A program made the translations under genes and the position numbers. Shown here in pieces: positions 1-6,494 of a stretch of 17,506 bases of DNA (positions within the stretch are counted from its first letter, which is position 1; each line of letters starts with the position of its first letter). Source of the DNA: Lachnospiraceae bacterium. Lineage in GTDB: Bacteria > Bacillota_A > Clostridia > Lachnospirales > Lachnospiraceae. The stretch spans positions 1-17,506 of the forward strand of contig JAETQR010000056.1 of assembly GCA_021770615.1 (NCBI GenBank). Direction: 5' to 3'. Below the pieces are notes generated by a model. That model saw only the letters and a list, made by a program, of their open reading frames with translations, did no database searches and was not told the origin of the DNA.

Positions 1-109
1 AAAAGCAGGGCACAGGGATTTTATGGTTCAAAATAGGAACGTATTGACAGTTTAGTCTATAAGATTGAATCCAAGCTGCCCTAAGAGAGCAAATATTAAT
101 TTAAGCGTC

Positions 110-220
110 AGAGCTGTTATAGAGGAACATTACTATTATTATTATAAAAAAGATGGTAAAATGAGTATGATTCCATGGGATTATAATTTTAATGTTATTA
201 AGATGAAAGAAATGGAGTTG
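110..220 (+). pseudogene. Remnant of a CotH-type spore coat kinase
   Basis: A short open stretch encodes EEHYYYYYKKDGKMSMIPWD followed by YNF. This resembles the CotH (atypical protein kinase) motif in which an Asn-Tyr-Tyr-Leu-Tyr segment, a Lys-Asp-Gly turn and a Met-x-Pro-Trp-Asp-Tyr-Asn segment follow each other. A full CotH domain is several hundred residues long, but here only about 25 residues match. The frame opens after a TAG at 53-55 and has no convincing ribosome binding site, so I read it as a decayed fragment and not as a gene starting at the TTG at 65. The conserved MIPWDYN part is what I rely on. I recognise nothing in bases 1-60. Confidence 0.5.
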
Positions 221-227
221 ATTATAT

Positions 228-767
228 ATGGGAAATACAAATTTTATGATTACTTTAAAACCTGTCAGAGAGGAGGAATTACAGGATTTTAAGAAGAGGA
301 TACAGGAAGCTTTCCGTATTGCTGTAGAGGAAAATGTTGGAAAGCAGGATGAGCCGATTCCGGATGACCGAGAGTTAGAGGAAGCGTTTTACGGATCTGA
401 TACAATGGTCTATCATATTTTGCAATGCAATGAAAAAGTTGGCGGAGCTGTGCTGGGTATTCATCCTGCAACGCAGCGTAATTCTCTGGATTTCTTTTTT
501 ATTTCTCCGAAATATCATAATGAGGGGTTTGGACAGGCGGCATGGAAGGCTATAGAAGAAAAATATCCGGATACAGAGGTATGGGAAACGGTAACGCCAT
601 ACTTTGAAAAACGCAATATTCATTTTTATGTGAACAAATGTGGCTTTAAGATAGTAAAATTTTGGAATGAATATTATCCGGAGCCGCATGAGTTCTTGAA
701 AGAGATAGAGAATGGCTTGCCCTATGGGTGTGATGAATCATTTTATTTTGAAAAAGTAATGAAATAA
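228..767 (+). CDS. GNAT family N-acetyltransferase
   Basis: The 179-residue protein has the GNAT layout. An N-terminal strand (MITLKPVREEE) is followed by helices and then the acetyl-CoA binding motif A region, [20 protein letters not shown] (about residues 87-106), with the typical strand-loop-helix and a Gly-Phe-Gly turn. A C-terminal [20 protein letters not shown] segment matches the usual Asn-x-x-Ala-x-x-x-Tyr-x-x-x-Gly-Phe end of the fold. It should acetylate an amine on a small molecule or protein in the cytoplasm; the substrate cannot be read from sequence. The ATG at 228 has a weak GGAG upstream; the ATG at 246, giving MITLKP, is a possible alternative. The two-component pair starts 32 bases downstream and may share its transcript. 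A decayed paralogue lies at 6599-6780. Confidence 0.88.
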   Translation: MGNTNFMITLKPVREEELQDFKKRIQEAFRIAVEENVGKQDEPIPDDRELEEAFYGSDTMVYHILQCNEKVGGAVLGIHPATQRNSLDFFFISPKYHNEGFGQAAWKAIEEKYPDTEVWETVTPYFEKRNIHFYVNKCGFKIVKFWNEYYPEPHEFLKEIENGLPYGCDESFYFEKVMK

Positions 768-799
768 ACAATAAAAATCATGAAAATTGGAGGTATGGG

Positions 800-1516
800 A
801 TGGAGAAGGCAGAGGTACTTGTGATTGAAGATGACGCTGATATTCGTGAGGGAGTCCGCATTCTACTTGAAAGTGAAGGTTATTTTGTCAAGGAGGCGGA
901 AAACGGCGAGGCTGGGCTTCAGGATTTATCGGAGATTACCAGTCTGGTCATTTTAGACATTATGATGCCAGGAATGTCTGGGCTTCGGGTATGCGAAGAA
1001 ATCAGAAAAAAATCCTATGTTCCAATACTGTTTCTGACTGCAAAAGCGCAGGAATCCGATAAGCTGCTGGGACTTATGGCGGGTGGGGATGATTATTTGA
1101 CAAAGCCCTTTTCCTATGCAGAGCTTCTTGGCAGGGTCAAGGCACAAATCAGGAGGTATATGAATTACAGAGGATTACCGGATAAACAAAAGGCTGATGA
1201 GGAAGCAGAGTATATCAGAAGCAGGGGGATTGAGATTCATACGCGTTTTAATGAAGTTATTGTGAATGGGAAGTCGGTAGAATTGTCGGACATTGAATAT
1301 CACATGCTATTGTTGATGATGCGGCATAAGGGGAAGATTTTCTCTGCCCAGAATCTGTATGAGTCTATTTGGAATGAACCATATTTTTATAATTGTAATG
1401 GAACAGTGATGGTGCATATCCGCAAGCTGCGGGTAAAAATAGAACCGAATGACCAGGAGCCTATTTATATAAAAACAGTATGGGGAAAGGGGTATCGTTT
1501 TGAAGGCGAAAAGTGA
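800..1516 (+). CDS. OmpR/PhoB-family response regulator
   Basis: A 238-residue DNA-binding response regulator. The receiver domain (about 1-120) shows the acidic pair Asp11/Asp12, the phosphoacceptor Asp53 in LVILDIMMPGMSG, Thr80 in FLTAK and Lys102 in LTKPF. The C-terminal winged helix (about 140-235) ends in the OmpR-type hairpin region VMVHIRKLRVKI and IKTVWGKGYRF. A GGAGG lies six bases before the ATG, which fixes the start. The gene overlaps the histidine kinase start by 17 bases, so the two are almost certainly a cognate, translationally coupled pair. Family members bind tandem direct repeats about 11 bp apart. Two arrays of that kind lie downstream, at 2872-2913 and 5739-5787, and are the best candidate targets. 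What the pair senses is unknown. Confidence 0.96.
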   Translation: MEKAEVLVIEDDADIREGVRILLESEGYFVKEAENGEAGLQDLSEITSLVILDIMMPGMSGLRVCEEIRKKSYVPILFLTAKAQESDKLLGLMAGGDDYLTKPFSYAELLGRVKAQIRRYMNYRGLPDKQKADEEAEYIRSRGIEIHTRFNEVIVNGKSVELSDIEYHMLLLMMRHKGKIFSAQNLYESIWNEPYFYNCNGTVMVHIRKLRVKIEPNDQEPIYIKTVWGKGYRFEGEK

Positions 1517-2816
1517 AAGAAGCATATCCCTTTATCTGGAATGGTTTTTATTGCTGTTCCTTGCCGGCATACTTAGTGTCTTGTTTTTTGTAGTCAGCTG
1601 GTTTGTGATAGAACAGCAGATTGACAGATATTACGTAAATCGAAATATAGTTCAGAATTATAATGAAAAATATATATCAAAGTTACAAAAATATGTAACA
1701 AAACAGGGGATTTCATTAGAAGAGCTGCAAAGACTTGATGAATGGATAATCCATAACAGGATGATTTATTTACAGATAAGGAAAGATGACAAATGGGTTT
1801 ATTGTTCAGACTTTAGCATGGATGAGATACAGTCTGAGGCGTATGATTTTTCGACTTATCCGTCAGACAGTTATTATGACATTGAATTGAGTGATGGAAC
1901 AGTACAGGTATTTATTATGGGGATGTATTCTTACAATGCATATACAATTGCACTGGTGGCGGATATTATAGCGTCATGCTTGATGTTTTTAGTGTTTACG
2001 ATGTTTGGAATCCGTAGGAAGATACGCTATATTAATCAGTTGAGCAGGGATATTGAAATTCTTGAAGGCGGAAATCTGGAGTATGAGGTTTACACACAGG
2101 GAAATGATGAAATTACAAATCTGGCAAAAGGATTAAATGCCATGAGGATTTCTTTTAAAAATCAGATTAGAGAAATAGAGTGCCTGACTAAAACTAATCA
2201 GGAGATGGTAACAGAGATTTCGCACGATCTTCGCACACCGCTTACTTCCGTATTATTATATGCAGAAATTTTACAAAATAAGAAGTGTACAGATGAGGAA
2301 GAGAAGCAAAAATATTTAGATAAGATTATAAAGAAAATACAATTTATGAAAAATTTATCAGACAGGCTGCTGGAATACTCAGCATATCATGTAGAAGAAA
2401 GGCATGTGCAGGCAGAGTATATATCTTCCCATAAAGGATTGTATGATGAACTGTCGGACATGTGCCATTATTTAGAAGAACAGGGATTGAAAGTAAAAGC
2501 AGATATGCAGTGGGAAAAAGGGAATATATTAATATATGAAGAGTATCTGATAAGAATATTGGATAATATATCTTCCAATATTTTGAAATATGCAGATACG
2601 CAAGCGCTTGTATTAATATGGAGTGAGTATTATGAGAATGAGATGTGTATTACCTTCGAAAATGCCTGCATAAATAATCATGAAGATATAGAAAGCTACA
2701 GTATCGGAATACATAATGTGAAAATGATGATGATGGAAATGGATGGAAGGTGTGAGGTAATGCAAACCCGGGAAAGATTTCGGATATGTCTAAGGTTTCA
2801 GTATAAAAAAGGTTAG
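1500..2816 (+). CDS. Membrane sensor histidine kinase, partner of the upstream regulator
   Basis: The 438 residues contain a first membrane helix (about 12-36), an extracytoplasmic sensor of roughly 110 residues rich in Tyr and Asp, a second helix (about 148-170) and a HAMP-like linker (about 172-225). A HisKA domain follows with the phosphoacceptor His242 in EISHDLRTPLTS, then an HATPase domain with an N box at RILDNISSNILKY (about 352-364). The N box is clear, but the usual Asp-x-Gly-x-Gly G1 loop is not visible: after ITFENACINN the chain goes to a short SIGIHNVK G2-like segment. The ATP lid is therefore degenerate or reduced. The start codon is a TTG inside the 3' end of the regulator gene. 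A terminator follows at 2832. The sensor domain matches no ligand-binding family I know. Confidence 0.94.
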   Translation: MKAKSERSISLYLEWFLLLFLAGILSVLFFVVSWFVIEQQIDRYYVNRNIVQNYNEKYISKLQKYVTKQGISLEELQRLDEWIIHNRMIYLQIRKDDKWVYCSDFSMDEIQSEAYDFSTYPSDSYYDIELSDGTVQVFIMGMYSYNAYTIALVADIIASCLMFLVFTMFGIRRKIRYINQLSRDIEILEGGNLEYEVYTQGNDEITNLAKGLNAMRISFKNQIREIECLTKTNQEMVTEISHDLRTPLTSVLLYAEILQNKKCTDEEEKQKYLDKIIKKIQFMKNLSDRLLEYSAYHVEERHVQAEYISSHKGLYDELSDMCHYLEEQGLKVKADMQWEKGNILIYEEYLIRILDNISSNILKYADTQALVLIWSEYYENEMCITFENACINNHEDIESYSIGIHNVKMMMMEMDGRCEVMQTRERFRICLRFQYKKG

Positions 2817-2831
2817 AAAAAAGAATTAAGG

Positions 2832-2869
2832 AAAGATGGGATTCGTTAAAAAAGATTCCCATCTTTTTT
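2832..2869 (+). terminator. Rho-independent terminator after the kinase gene
   Basis: Arms AAAGATGGGA (2832-2841) and TCCCATCTTT (2857-2866) pair perfectly over 10 bp around a 15-base loop, and six T residues run through the end of the right arm and beyond it. It lies 15 bases after the kinase stop codon and separates the two-component pair from the lipid operon, which must therefore have its own promoter. Confidence 0.85.
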
Positions 2870-2871
2870 CT

Positions 2872-2926
2872 GTTAAGAAAGTTTAAGAAATGAGTTAAAA
2901 ACTGTTTAAGAAACATGTTTTATTAT
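2872..2926 (+). promoter_or_regulatory. Tandem response-regulator boxes and promoter of the lipid operon
   Basis: Four copies of a TTAAGAAA-like box start at 2873, 2883, 2895 (TTAAAAAC) and 2906, that is 10, 12 and 11 bases apart, or about one helical turn. The last box (TTTAAG, 2905-2910) is followed after exactly 10 bases by TATTAT (2921-2926), a good -10 element, and there is no normal -35. Box arrays in place of a -35 are the usual architecture for promoters activated by OmpR/PhoB regulators. The regulator encoded just upstream (800-1516) is the natural candidate; binding itself is inferred. Confidence 0.65.
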
Positions 2927-2972
2927 TAAAACTAAAAAAGGCGGAAAGGAGGAGACATTGCATTAAAGGCTG

Positions 2973-3557
2973 ATGTCAGCACAGTGGGAAATGGAATACA
3001 ACATGAATAAAAGGATAAAAATATGGGTTTTGGCAGGATTTATTATTATACTTCTTATAATTACAAAACAGTTTTTTAATCAGAAAATAGATTCAGTGGA
3101 ATCTTTACAGAATTATATGAAAGATTTTGGCATAGCTGCCCCGCTGATACTTACGTTTTTTCAGGCATTTCAGGTAGTAGTACCGGTATTGCCTGGGTAT
3201 CTGGGCTGTGCGGCAGGAGCCGTTGCATTTGGAAGCGTGACAGGATTTTGGTGCAATTATATAGGTATCAGCCTTGGATCTGTTATTGCTTATTTTTTGG
3301 CACGAAAATATGGCATGAATATTGTGCTTGCTATGTTTCCGGAAAAGCAATATGAAAAATGGAGCAGACGAGTGGAAAAAAGCAGATCATATGAACGTTT
3401 TCTTTTTATCGCAACTCTGCTTCCGTTATTTCCAGACGATTTTTTATGTTATTTTTCTGGATTGATAAAAATGAACAGTAAAAAATTTATATGGATTATT
3501 ATTTTGGGAAAACCATGGTGCATTCTGGCGTACAGTGTTGCATTTGGGTTGATATAG
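2973..3557 (+). CDS. VTT-domain (DedA/TVP38) membrane protein, possible PE transporter
   Basis: A 194-residue multi-pass protein of the VTT (SNARE-associated/TVP38/DedA) superfamily. Helices are visible at about 14-30, 52-70, 75-110 and 145-190. The family signature is seen in YLGCAAGAVAFGSV, GISLGSVIAYFLARKYG and LLPLFPDDFLCYFSGLIKM. VTT proteins move lipids such as undecaprenyl phosphate or phosphatidylethanolamine between leaflets. In Bacillus subtilis the DedA protein PetA (YbfM) is encoded with pssA and psd, and this gene has the same neighbours, so a PE-transport role is the best inference. The start is uncertain: ATGs at 2973, 2991 and 3003 are all possible. AAAGGAGGAGA lies rather far upstream (about 18 bases) of the first. 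The pssA gene starts 15 bases after its stop. Confidence 0.88.
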   Translation: MSAQWEMEYNMNKRIKIWVLAGFIIILLIITKQFFNQKIDSVESLQNYMKDFGIAAPLILTFFQAFQVVVPVLPGYLGCAAGAVAFGSVTGFWCNYIGISLGSVIAYFLARKYGMNIVLAMFPEKQYEKWSRRVEKSRSYERFLFIATLLPLFPDDFLCYFSGLIKMNSKKFIWIIILGKPWCILAYSVAFGLI

Positions 3558-3572
3558 CAAAGGAGAGATGGG

Positions 3573-4214
3573 ATGAAGAGTAAATTACTTGGATATTATG
3601 ATTATACAGTAATTCTTACTTATTGCGGAATGTTGTTTGCATTTTACGGGATACTGCTGGCATTGAGCCAAAGTTATTGGGAGTCTGTATTTTGTCTGAT
3701 GCTGGCAGGCATTTGCGATATGTTTGATGGGGCAGTGGCAGCTACAAAAACAAGGAACGGCAGGGAAAAAAGATTCGGAATACAAATAGATTCCCTAAGT
3801 GATCTGATAAGCTTCGGAGTTTTTCCAGGGATATTCGTGTATATAATTTCTAATAAAAATGCATTGATAGGGTTGATCGCTTCTGTGTATGTTTTGTGTG
3901 CGTTAATACGTCTGGCATATTTTAATGTTCTGGAGGAGGAGCGGCAGAAGCTGAATACAGGAAAACGGGAAAGTTATTTGGGTATTCCGGTAACATCTAT
4001 TGCAGTGTTATTGCCCATCGCTTATTTATTATACGATTGCAGGGTATGTAAAAGTGTTATGTGCTTTCCGATACTTTTGGGTTTCGCAGGGGTGGGGTTT
4101 CTTGTGCCTGTTGAAATCAAAAAGCCAGGGGCGCTTGGGAAAACAGGGATTATTATTATCGGTTTTTTAGAGGCGTTAGGAATGGTATTTTTTATGGGAT
4201 GGGATGCGCTATGA
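3573..4214 (+). CDS. pssA: CDP-diacylglycerol-serine O-phosphatidyltransferase
   Basis: A 213-residue CDP-alcohol phosphatidyltransferase with about six membrane helices. It should condense CDP-diacylglycerol with serine to give phosphatidylserine, releasing CMP, at the inner membrane face. The family motif begins at CDMFDG and includes Asp49, Asp52, Gly53, Ala56, Gly69, Asp73 and Asp77; FGIQIDSLSDLISFG is typical of the PssA branch and the serine substrate is supported by the adjacent psd gene. One oddity is that the normally conserved Arg after Ala56 (Ala-Arg in the motif) is Ala57, while all catalytic Asp residues remain. AAGGAGAG precedes the ATG. The stop codon overlaps the psd start as ATGA, indicating translational coupling. 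Confidence 0.93.
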   Translation: MKSKLLGYYDYTVILTYCGMLFAFYGILLALSQSYWESVFCLMLAGICDMFDGAVAATKTRNGREKRFGIQIDSLSDLISFGVFPGIFVYIISNKNALIGLIASVYVLCALIRLAYFNVLEEERQKLNTGKRESYLGIPVTSIAVLLPIAYLLYDCRVCKSVMCFPILLGFAGVGFLVPVEIKKPGALGKTGIIIIGFLEALGMVFFMGWDAL

Positions 4215-5068
4215 GTAAATCGCTTGTGTTATGTTTTCTATATAAGACTGCGTTGGGAAGGATGATTCTCAAATTGCTTGTTCAGCCGGAGGTGTCGCGG
4301 GTTGCAGGCAAATTTCTTTCATCTGGCTTATCCAAATGGCTTGTGAAATATTATATCTGGAAACATAAAATTGACATGGACAATATAGAAATTCCCGCAA
4401 AAGGATTTTCGTCGTTTAATGATTTCTTTATCAGGAAAAGAAGAATAGAGTATTATGATTTGACGCAAGACCATCTGATCAGTCCGTGTGACGGTTTTTT
4501 AACTTATGTAAAAATTAAAAAAAATTCTGTTTTTGAAATAAAGAATACAAGATTTTCTCTGGAAGATTTACTGGATGATCATAAGCTGGCTATGGAGTTT
4601 CAGAATGGGACAGCGCTTATTTTTCGTCTGACACCTGCAAATTATCACAGGTATTGTTATGTGGCAAATGGAAGGATACTCTATTTCAGGAGAATAAAAG
4701 GAAAACTGCATTGCGTCAGACCTATTGCGTTGAGGGTGGTTCCGGTATTTGTACAAAATAGCAGAGAGTATCAAGTGATTAAAACAGATAAATTTGGGAC
4801 AATGATCCAGATGGAAATAGGAGCTTTATTAGTTGGTAAAATCAAAAATTACAGACAGCCGTTAAGACAAGATAATATAAAGGCAGGTGAGGAAAAAGGG
4901 TATTTTGAATTTGGCGGGTCAACAATTATCGTGCTGCTGAAGGAAAATTCAATATGTTTTAATGGGAAGCTGTATGAAAAGAAAAACAGTAACAGAGAGA
5001 TTATGGTGCATATGGGTGAATGTGTAGCCCAAACAAAGAAAGAGAGGAGATTGTGCAATGGAAAATAA
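4211..5068 (+). CDS. psd: Phosphatidylserine decarboxylase proenzyme
   Basis: Converts phosphatidylserine to phosphatidylethanolamine and CO2 at the membrane. It is made as a proenzyme that cleaves itself before a Ser that becomes the pyruvoyl cofactor. That site is seen as FGGSTIIVLL, with Ser237 counted from the ATG at 4211, near the C-terminus as expected, so the alpha chain is about 50 residues. Other family marks are FNDFFIRK, SPCDGFL (the conserved Asp in Ser-Pro-x-Asp-Gly) and FRLTPANYHRYCY with the catalytic His. At about 285 residues it is normal length. I prefer the ATG at 4211 because it overlaps the pssA stop; an in-frame ATG at 4199 would add four residues. Its stop overlaps the next gene by 11 bases. 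Confidence 0.94.
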   Translation: MSKSLVLCFLYKTALGRMILKLLVQPEVSRVAGKFLSSGLSKWLVKYYIWKHKIDMDNIEIPAKGFSSFNDFFIRKRRIEYYDLTQDHLISPCDGFLTYVKIKKNSVFEIKNTRFSLEDLLDDHKLAMEFQNGTALIFRLTPANYHRYCYVANGRILYFRRIKGKLHCVRPIALRVVPVFVQNSREYQVIKTDKFGTMIQMEIGALLVGKIKNYRQPLRQDNIKAGEEKGYFEFGGSTIIVLLKENSICFNGKLYEKKNSNREIMVHMGECVAQTKKERRLCNGK

Positions 5069-5435
5069 AATTACGGAGTCTTTTTTGAGAAAAACAGCGA
5101 ATGCGGAGAATCTATCCAAAGGCGCAGATTTAGGGAAAGTCAAAAAGCGGACAGAAGGAGAACGTTCCGGCATGGAAATAAGCCTAAAGAGAAATTATAA
5201 TGCCATATCAAAAAATGGCGATACTTTAGAGCTGAGTGAGGCAGGGAGAACACTGGGAGTGCATACAGAGGCGGAAAACATGTCTCCTTCTGATAAAAGC
5301 AGCATGGAAGGTTCCGGTAAAAAGATAGCAGACGTTGCTTTGGCAGGATATTCAAAGACCCAATTGAAACAATTATATGTCAGCAAAAAAATTACAAAAC
5401 AACAGTATGAGCGTATATTAAAAAAGCAAAAATAG
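5058..5435 (+). CDS. Uncharacterised 125-residue protein, last gene of the PE operon
   Basis: I do not recognise a named family. The protein is basic and hydrophilic, with no signal peptide or membrane helix, so it should be cytoplasmic. The first 90 residues look disordered (rich in Lys, Glu, Ser, Asn) and carry a SKNGDTLELSEAGR stretch. The last 30 or so residues (ALAGYSKTQLKQLYVSKKIT and a following Gln-Gln-Tyr-Glu-Arg segment) look like a short helical hairpin of the SHOCT kind, in which a Leu-x-x-Leu-Tyr helix is followed by Ile-Thr-x-x-x-Tyr/Phe-Glu. The ATG lies inside the last codons of psd, behind GAGAGGAGA, so it is translated as part of the PE operon. A role in lipid synthesis or its control is inferred only from this position. 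Confidence 0.75.
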   Translation: MENKITESFLRKTANAENLSKGADLGKVKKRTEGERSGMEISLKRNYNAISKNGDTLELSEAGRTLGVHTEAENMSPSDKSSMEGSGKKIADVALAGYSKTQLKQLYVSKKITKQQYERILKKQK

Positions 5436-5477
5436 TTCGGGATTGCGTAAACAGACTGTATAATATAGGTCAGCGTA

Positions 5478-5669
5478 TTGAAAAGCTTACATAGGACAAA
5501 CGGTATTTCAGTGTATCCGAGTTATCTGCTGAAACCGTGGAATGGCTGGTATAATTCCTTATCCTCGGAGGCTCAGCTTGCTGTCAGTTATGAACCGTAT
5601 GAGTTGCGGAGAGATGATGATTCAACCATAGTTGCAAAGATGAAAGCGCTATATGAAGAAAATCTATAA
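5478..5669 (+). pseudogene. Probable 3' remnant of an unrecognised gene
   Basis: A 63-codon open stretch begins at a TTG without a ribosome binding site and ends at a TAA. Its C-terminal half (AVSYEPYELRRDDDSTIVAK then MKALYEENL) reads like a real protein tail, with charged helical content and coding-like composition, while the first 15 residues look random. I take it to be the end of a decayed gene. I cannot name the family. The rest of 5436-5905 holds no other gene I can support, apart from the box array at 5739 and a very short open frame at 5846. Confidence 0.35.
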
Positions 5670-5738
5670 TCAGGGCGGCTGTTGTAAGAAAAGATACAGG
5701 CAGGGAGTGATGAATGCGGCAAAATGAGAGAGAGGAGA

Positions 5739-5797
5739 TTAAGCTTTAGAATTGTTAAGATTTGTTTTAGGAATTGGTAAGGTTTAGATGAAATAAT
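5739..5797 (+). promoter_or_regulatory. Second response-regulator box array, upstream of the lipoprotein gene
   Basis: TTAAG/TTTAG-type boxes start at 5745, 5755, 5766 and 5777, spaced 10, 11 and 11 bases, with an extra TTAAG at 5739 and TTTAG at 5783. After the box GGTAAG (5776-5781) there are exactly 10 bases to AATAAT (5792-5797), a usable -10. Spacing and box sequence parallel the array at 2872-2926. The copies are more diverged, so the claim is weaker. Transcription from here would cross a 5-codon open frame and reach the lipoprotein gene at 5906. Confidence 0.5.
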
Positions 5798-5845
5798 AGG
5801 ATCATCAAAGGATGTTGCTTTGAATTACATGACAAAGGAGGTTTG

Positions 5846-5863
5846 ATGATAAAAGTAATTTAA
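5846..5863 (+). other. Five-codon open frame with a perfect ribosome binding site
   Basis: AAAGGAGG (5834-5841) is spaced four bases from an ATG that encodes Met-Ile-Lys-Val-Ile and then stops with TAA. It sits in the untranslated leader between the second box array and the lipoprotein gene. It could be a translated leader, or just the surviving start of a deleted gene; nothing distinguishes these here. Confidence 0.3.
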
Positions 5864-5905
5864 CAGTGGATAACATGAATCTACATAAGAAAGGAGAACG
5901 AGAAA

Positions 5906-6454
5906 ATGAAAGATAAGAAAACAATGAAAAATGGATTTGCAAAAAAAGGTCTGGTATTATGTTTGGCAGGAGTGATGGCATTTGGAATGATGGCTTGCGG
6001 GAATAGCGATAAGAAAAAGGGGGTGACACAGAGAGAAGTAAAAACCGAATCAAATGAAGTAAAGAAGAAAGAGGAGGGCAGCGCAAATAAAACAGATATT
6101 ACACGGCCCAAAAGTAATACAGGGATGAAAAAGCAGGACGATAAAGCAGATGCTGCACAGTCCAAAAACAATACGGGAACGCAAAAGCAGGACAAACAGC
6201 CCAAAAACAACACGGGAACGCAAAAACAGGACGATATAGCAGATGCTGCACAGTCCAAAAACAATACGGGAACGCAAAAGCAGGACGATATAGCAGATGC
6301 TGCACAGTCCAAAAACAATACGGGAACGCAAAAGCAGGACAAACAGCCCAAAAACAACACGGGAACGCAAAAACAGGACGATAATAACACAAAAAGGGGG
6401 ATAGAAGACACGCAAACTAATAAGACTAAGGATGATAATGCGTCTAAAAGGTAG
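5906..6454 (+). CDS. Small lipoprotein with an in-frame repeat domain
   Basis: A 182-residue predicted lipoprotein. A basic N-terminus and hydrophobic helix (GLVLCLAGVMAFGMMAC) end in a lipobox with Cys31 as the lipidation site. After a Lys/Glu-rich linker the chain is a tandem repeat (about residues 68-161) built from 18-residue units such as SKNNTGTQKQDDIADAAQ and 13-residue units such as PKNNTGTQKQDKQ. The mature protein is extremely hydrophilic and probably unfolded, like a spacer reaching through the cell wall. No catalytic domain is present. AAAGGAG precedes the ATG by ten bases. It lies behind a box array like that of the PE operon, so it may belong to the same envelope-stress regulon. 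The gene is real, as shown by the signal peptide and intact frame; its function is unknown. Confidence 0.8.
   Translation: MKDKKTMKNGFAKKGLVLCLAGVMAFGMMACGNSDKKKGVTQREVKTESNEVKKKEEGSANKTDITRPKSNTGMKKQDDKADAAQSKNNTGTQKQDKQPKNNTGTQKQDDIADAAQSKNNTGTQKQDDIADAAQSKNNTGTQKQDKQPKNNTGTQKQDDNNTKRGIEDTQTNKTKDDNASKR
6161..6383 (+). repeat. Coding tandem repeat with 39-, 54- and 147-bp periods
   Basis: Units begin at 6161, 6200, 6254, 6308 and 6347, so lengths run 39, 54, 54, 39 bp and then a partial copy; a diverged 54-bp unit precedes them at about 6107. The first 76 bases after 6161 are identical to those after 6308, a higher-order period of 147 bp. All lengths are multiples of three, so copy-number change keeps the lipoprotein frame. 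The near-perfect identity, including synonymous positions, points to recent expansion by slippage or unequal recombination. Confidence 0.93.
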
Positions 6455-6471
6455 GAATTGCGTAAAAAATG

Positions 6472-6494
6472 TGGACTGTACTGAGTGCAGTCCA
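6472..6494 (+). terminator. Hairpin after the lipoprotein gene, likely terminator
   Basis: TGGACTGTAC (6472-6481) pairs with GTGCAGTCCA (6485-6494) over 10 bp with one G-U pair and a three-base loop. The nearest strong T-run (eight T from about 6521) is some 25 bases further on, so it is not a textbook terminator, but the stem is strong and lies 18 bases after the stop codon. Confidence 0.45.

Noticed and set aside
65..292. A 75-codon gene from the TTG at 65
   Set aside because: No ribosome binding site, and only a short CotH-like piece makes sense; it also runs into the GNAT gene in another frame.
5436..5464. Promoter with TATAAT at 5459
   Set aside because: No acceptable -35 at 16-18 bases upstream (TTCGGG) and only a gene remnant downstream.
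6161..6383. Regular repeats suggesting a CRISPR array
   Set aside because: The units are contiguous and coding, with unequal 39/54-bp lengths and no unique spacers or cas genes.
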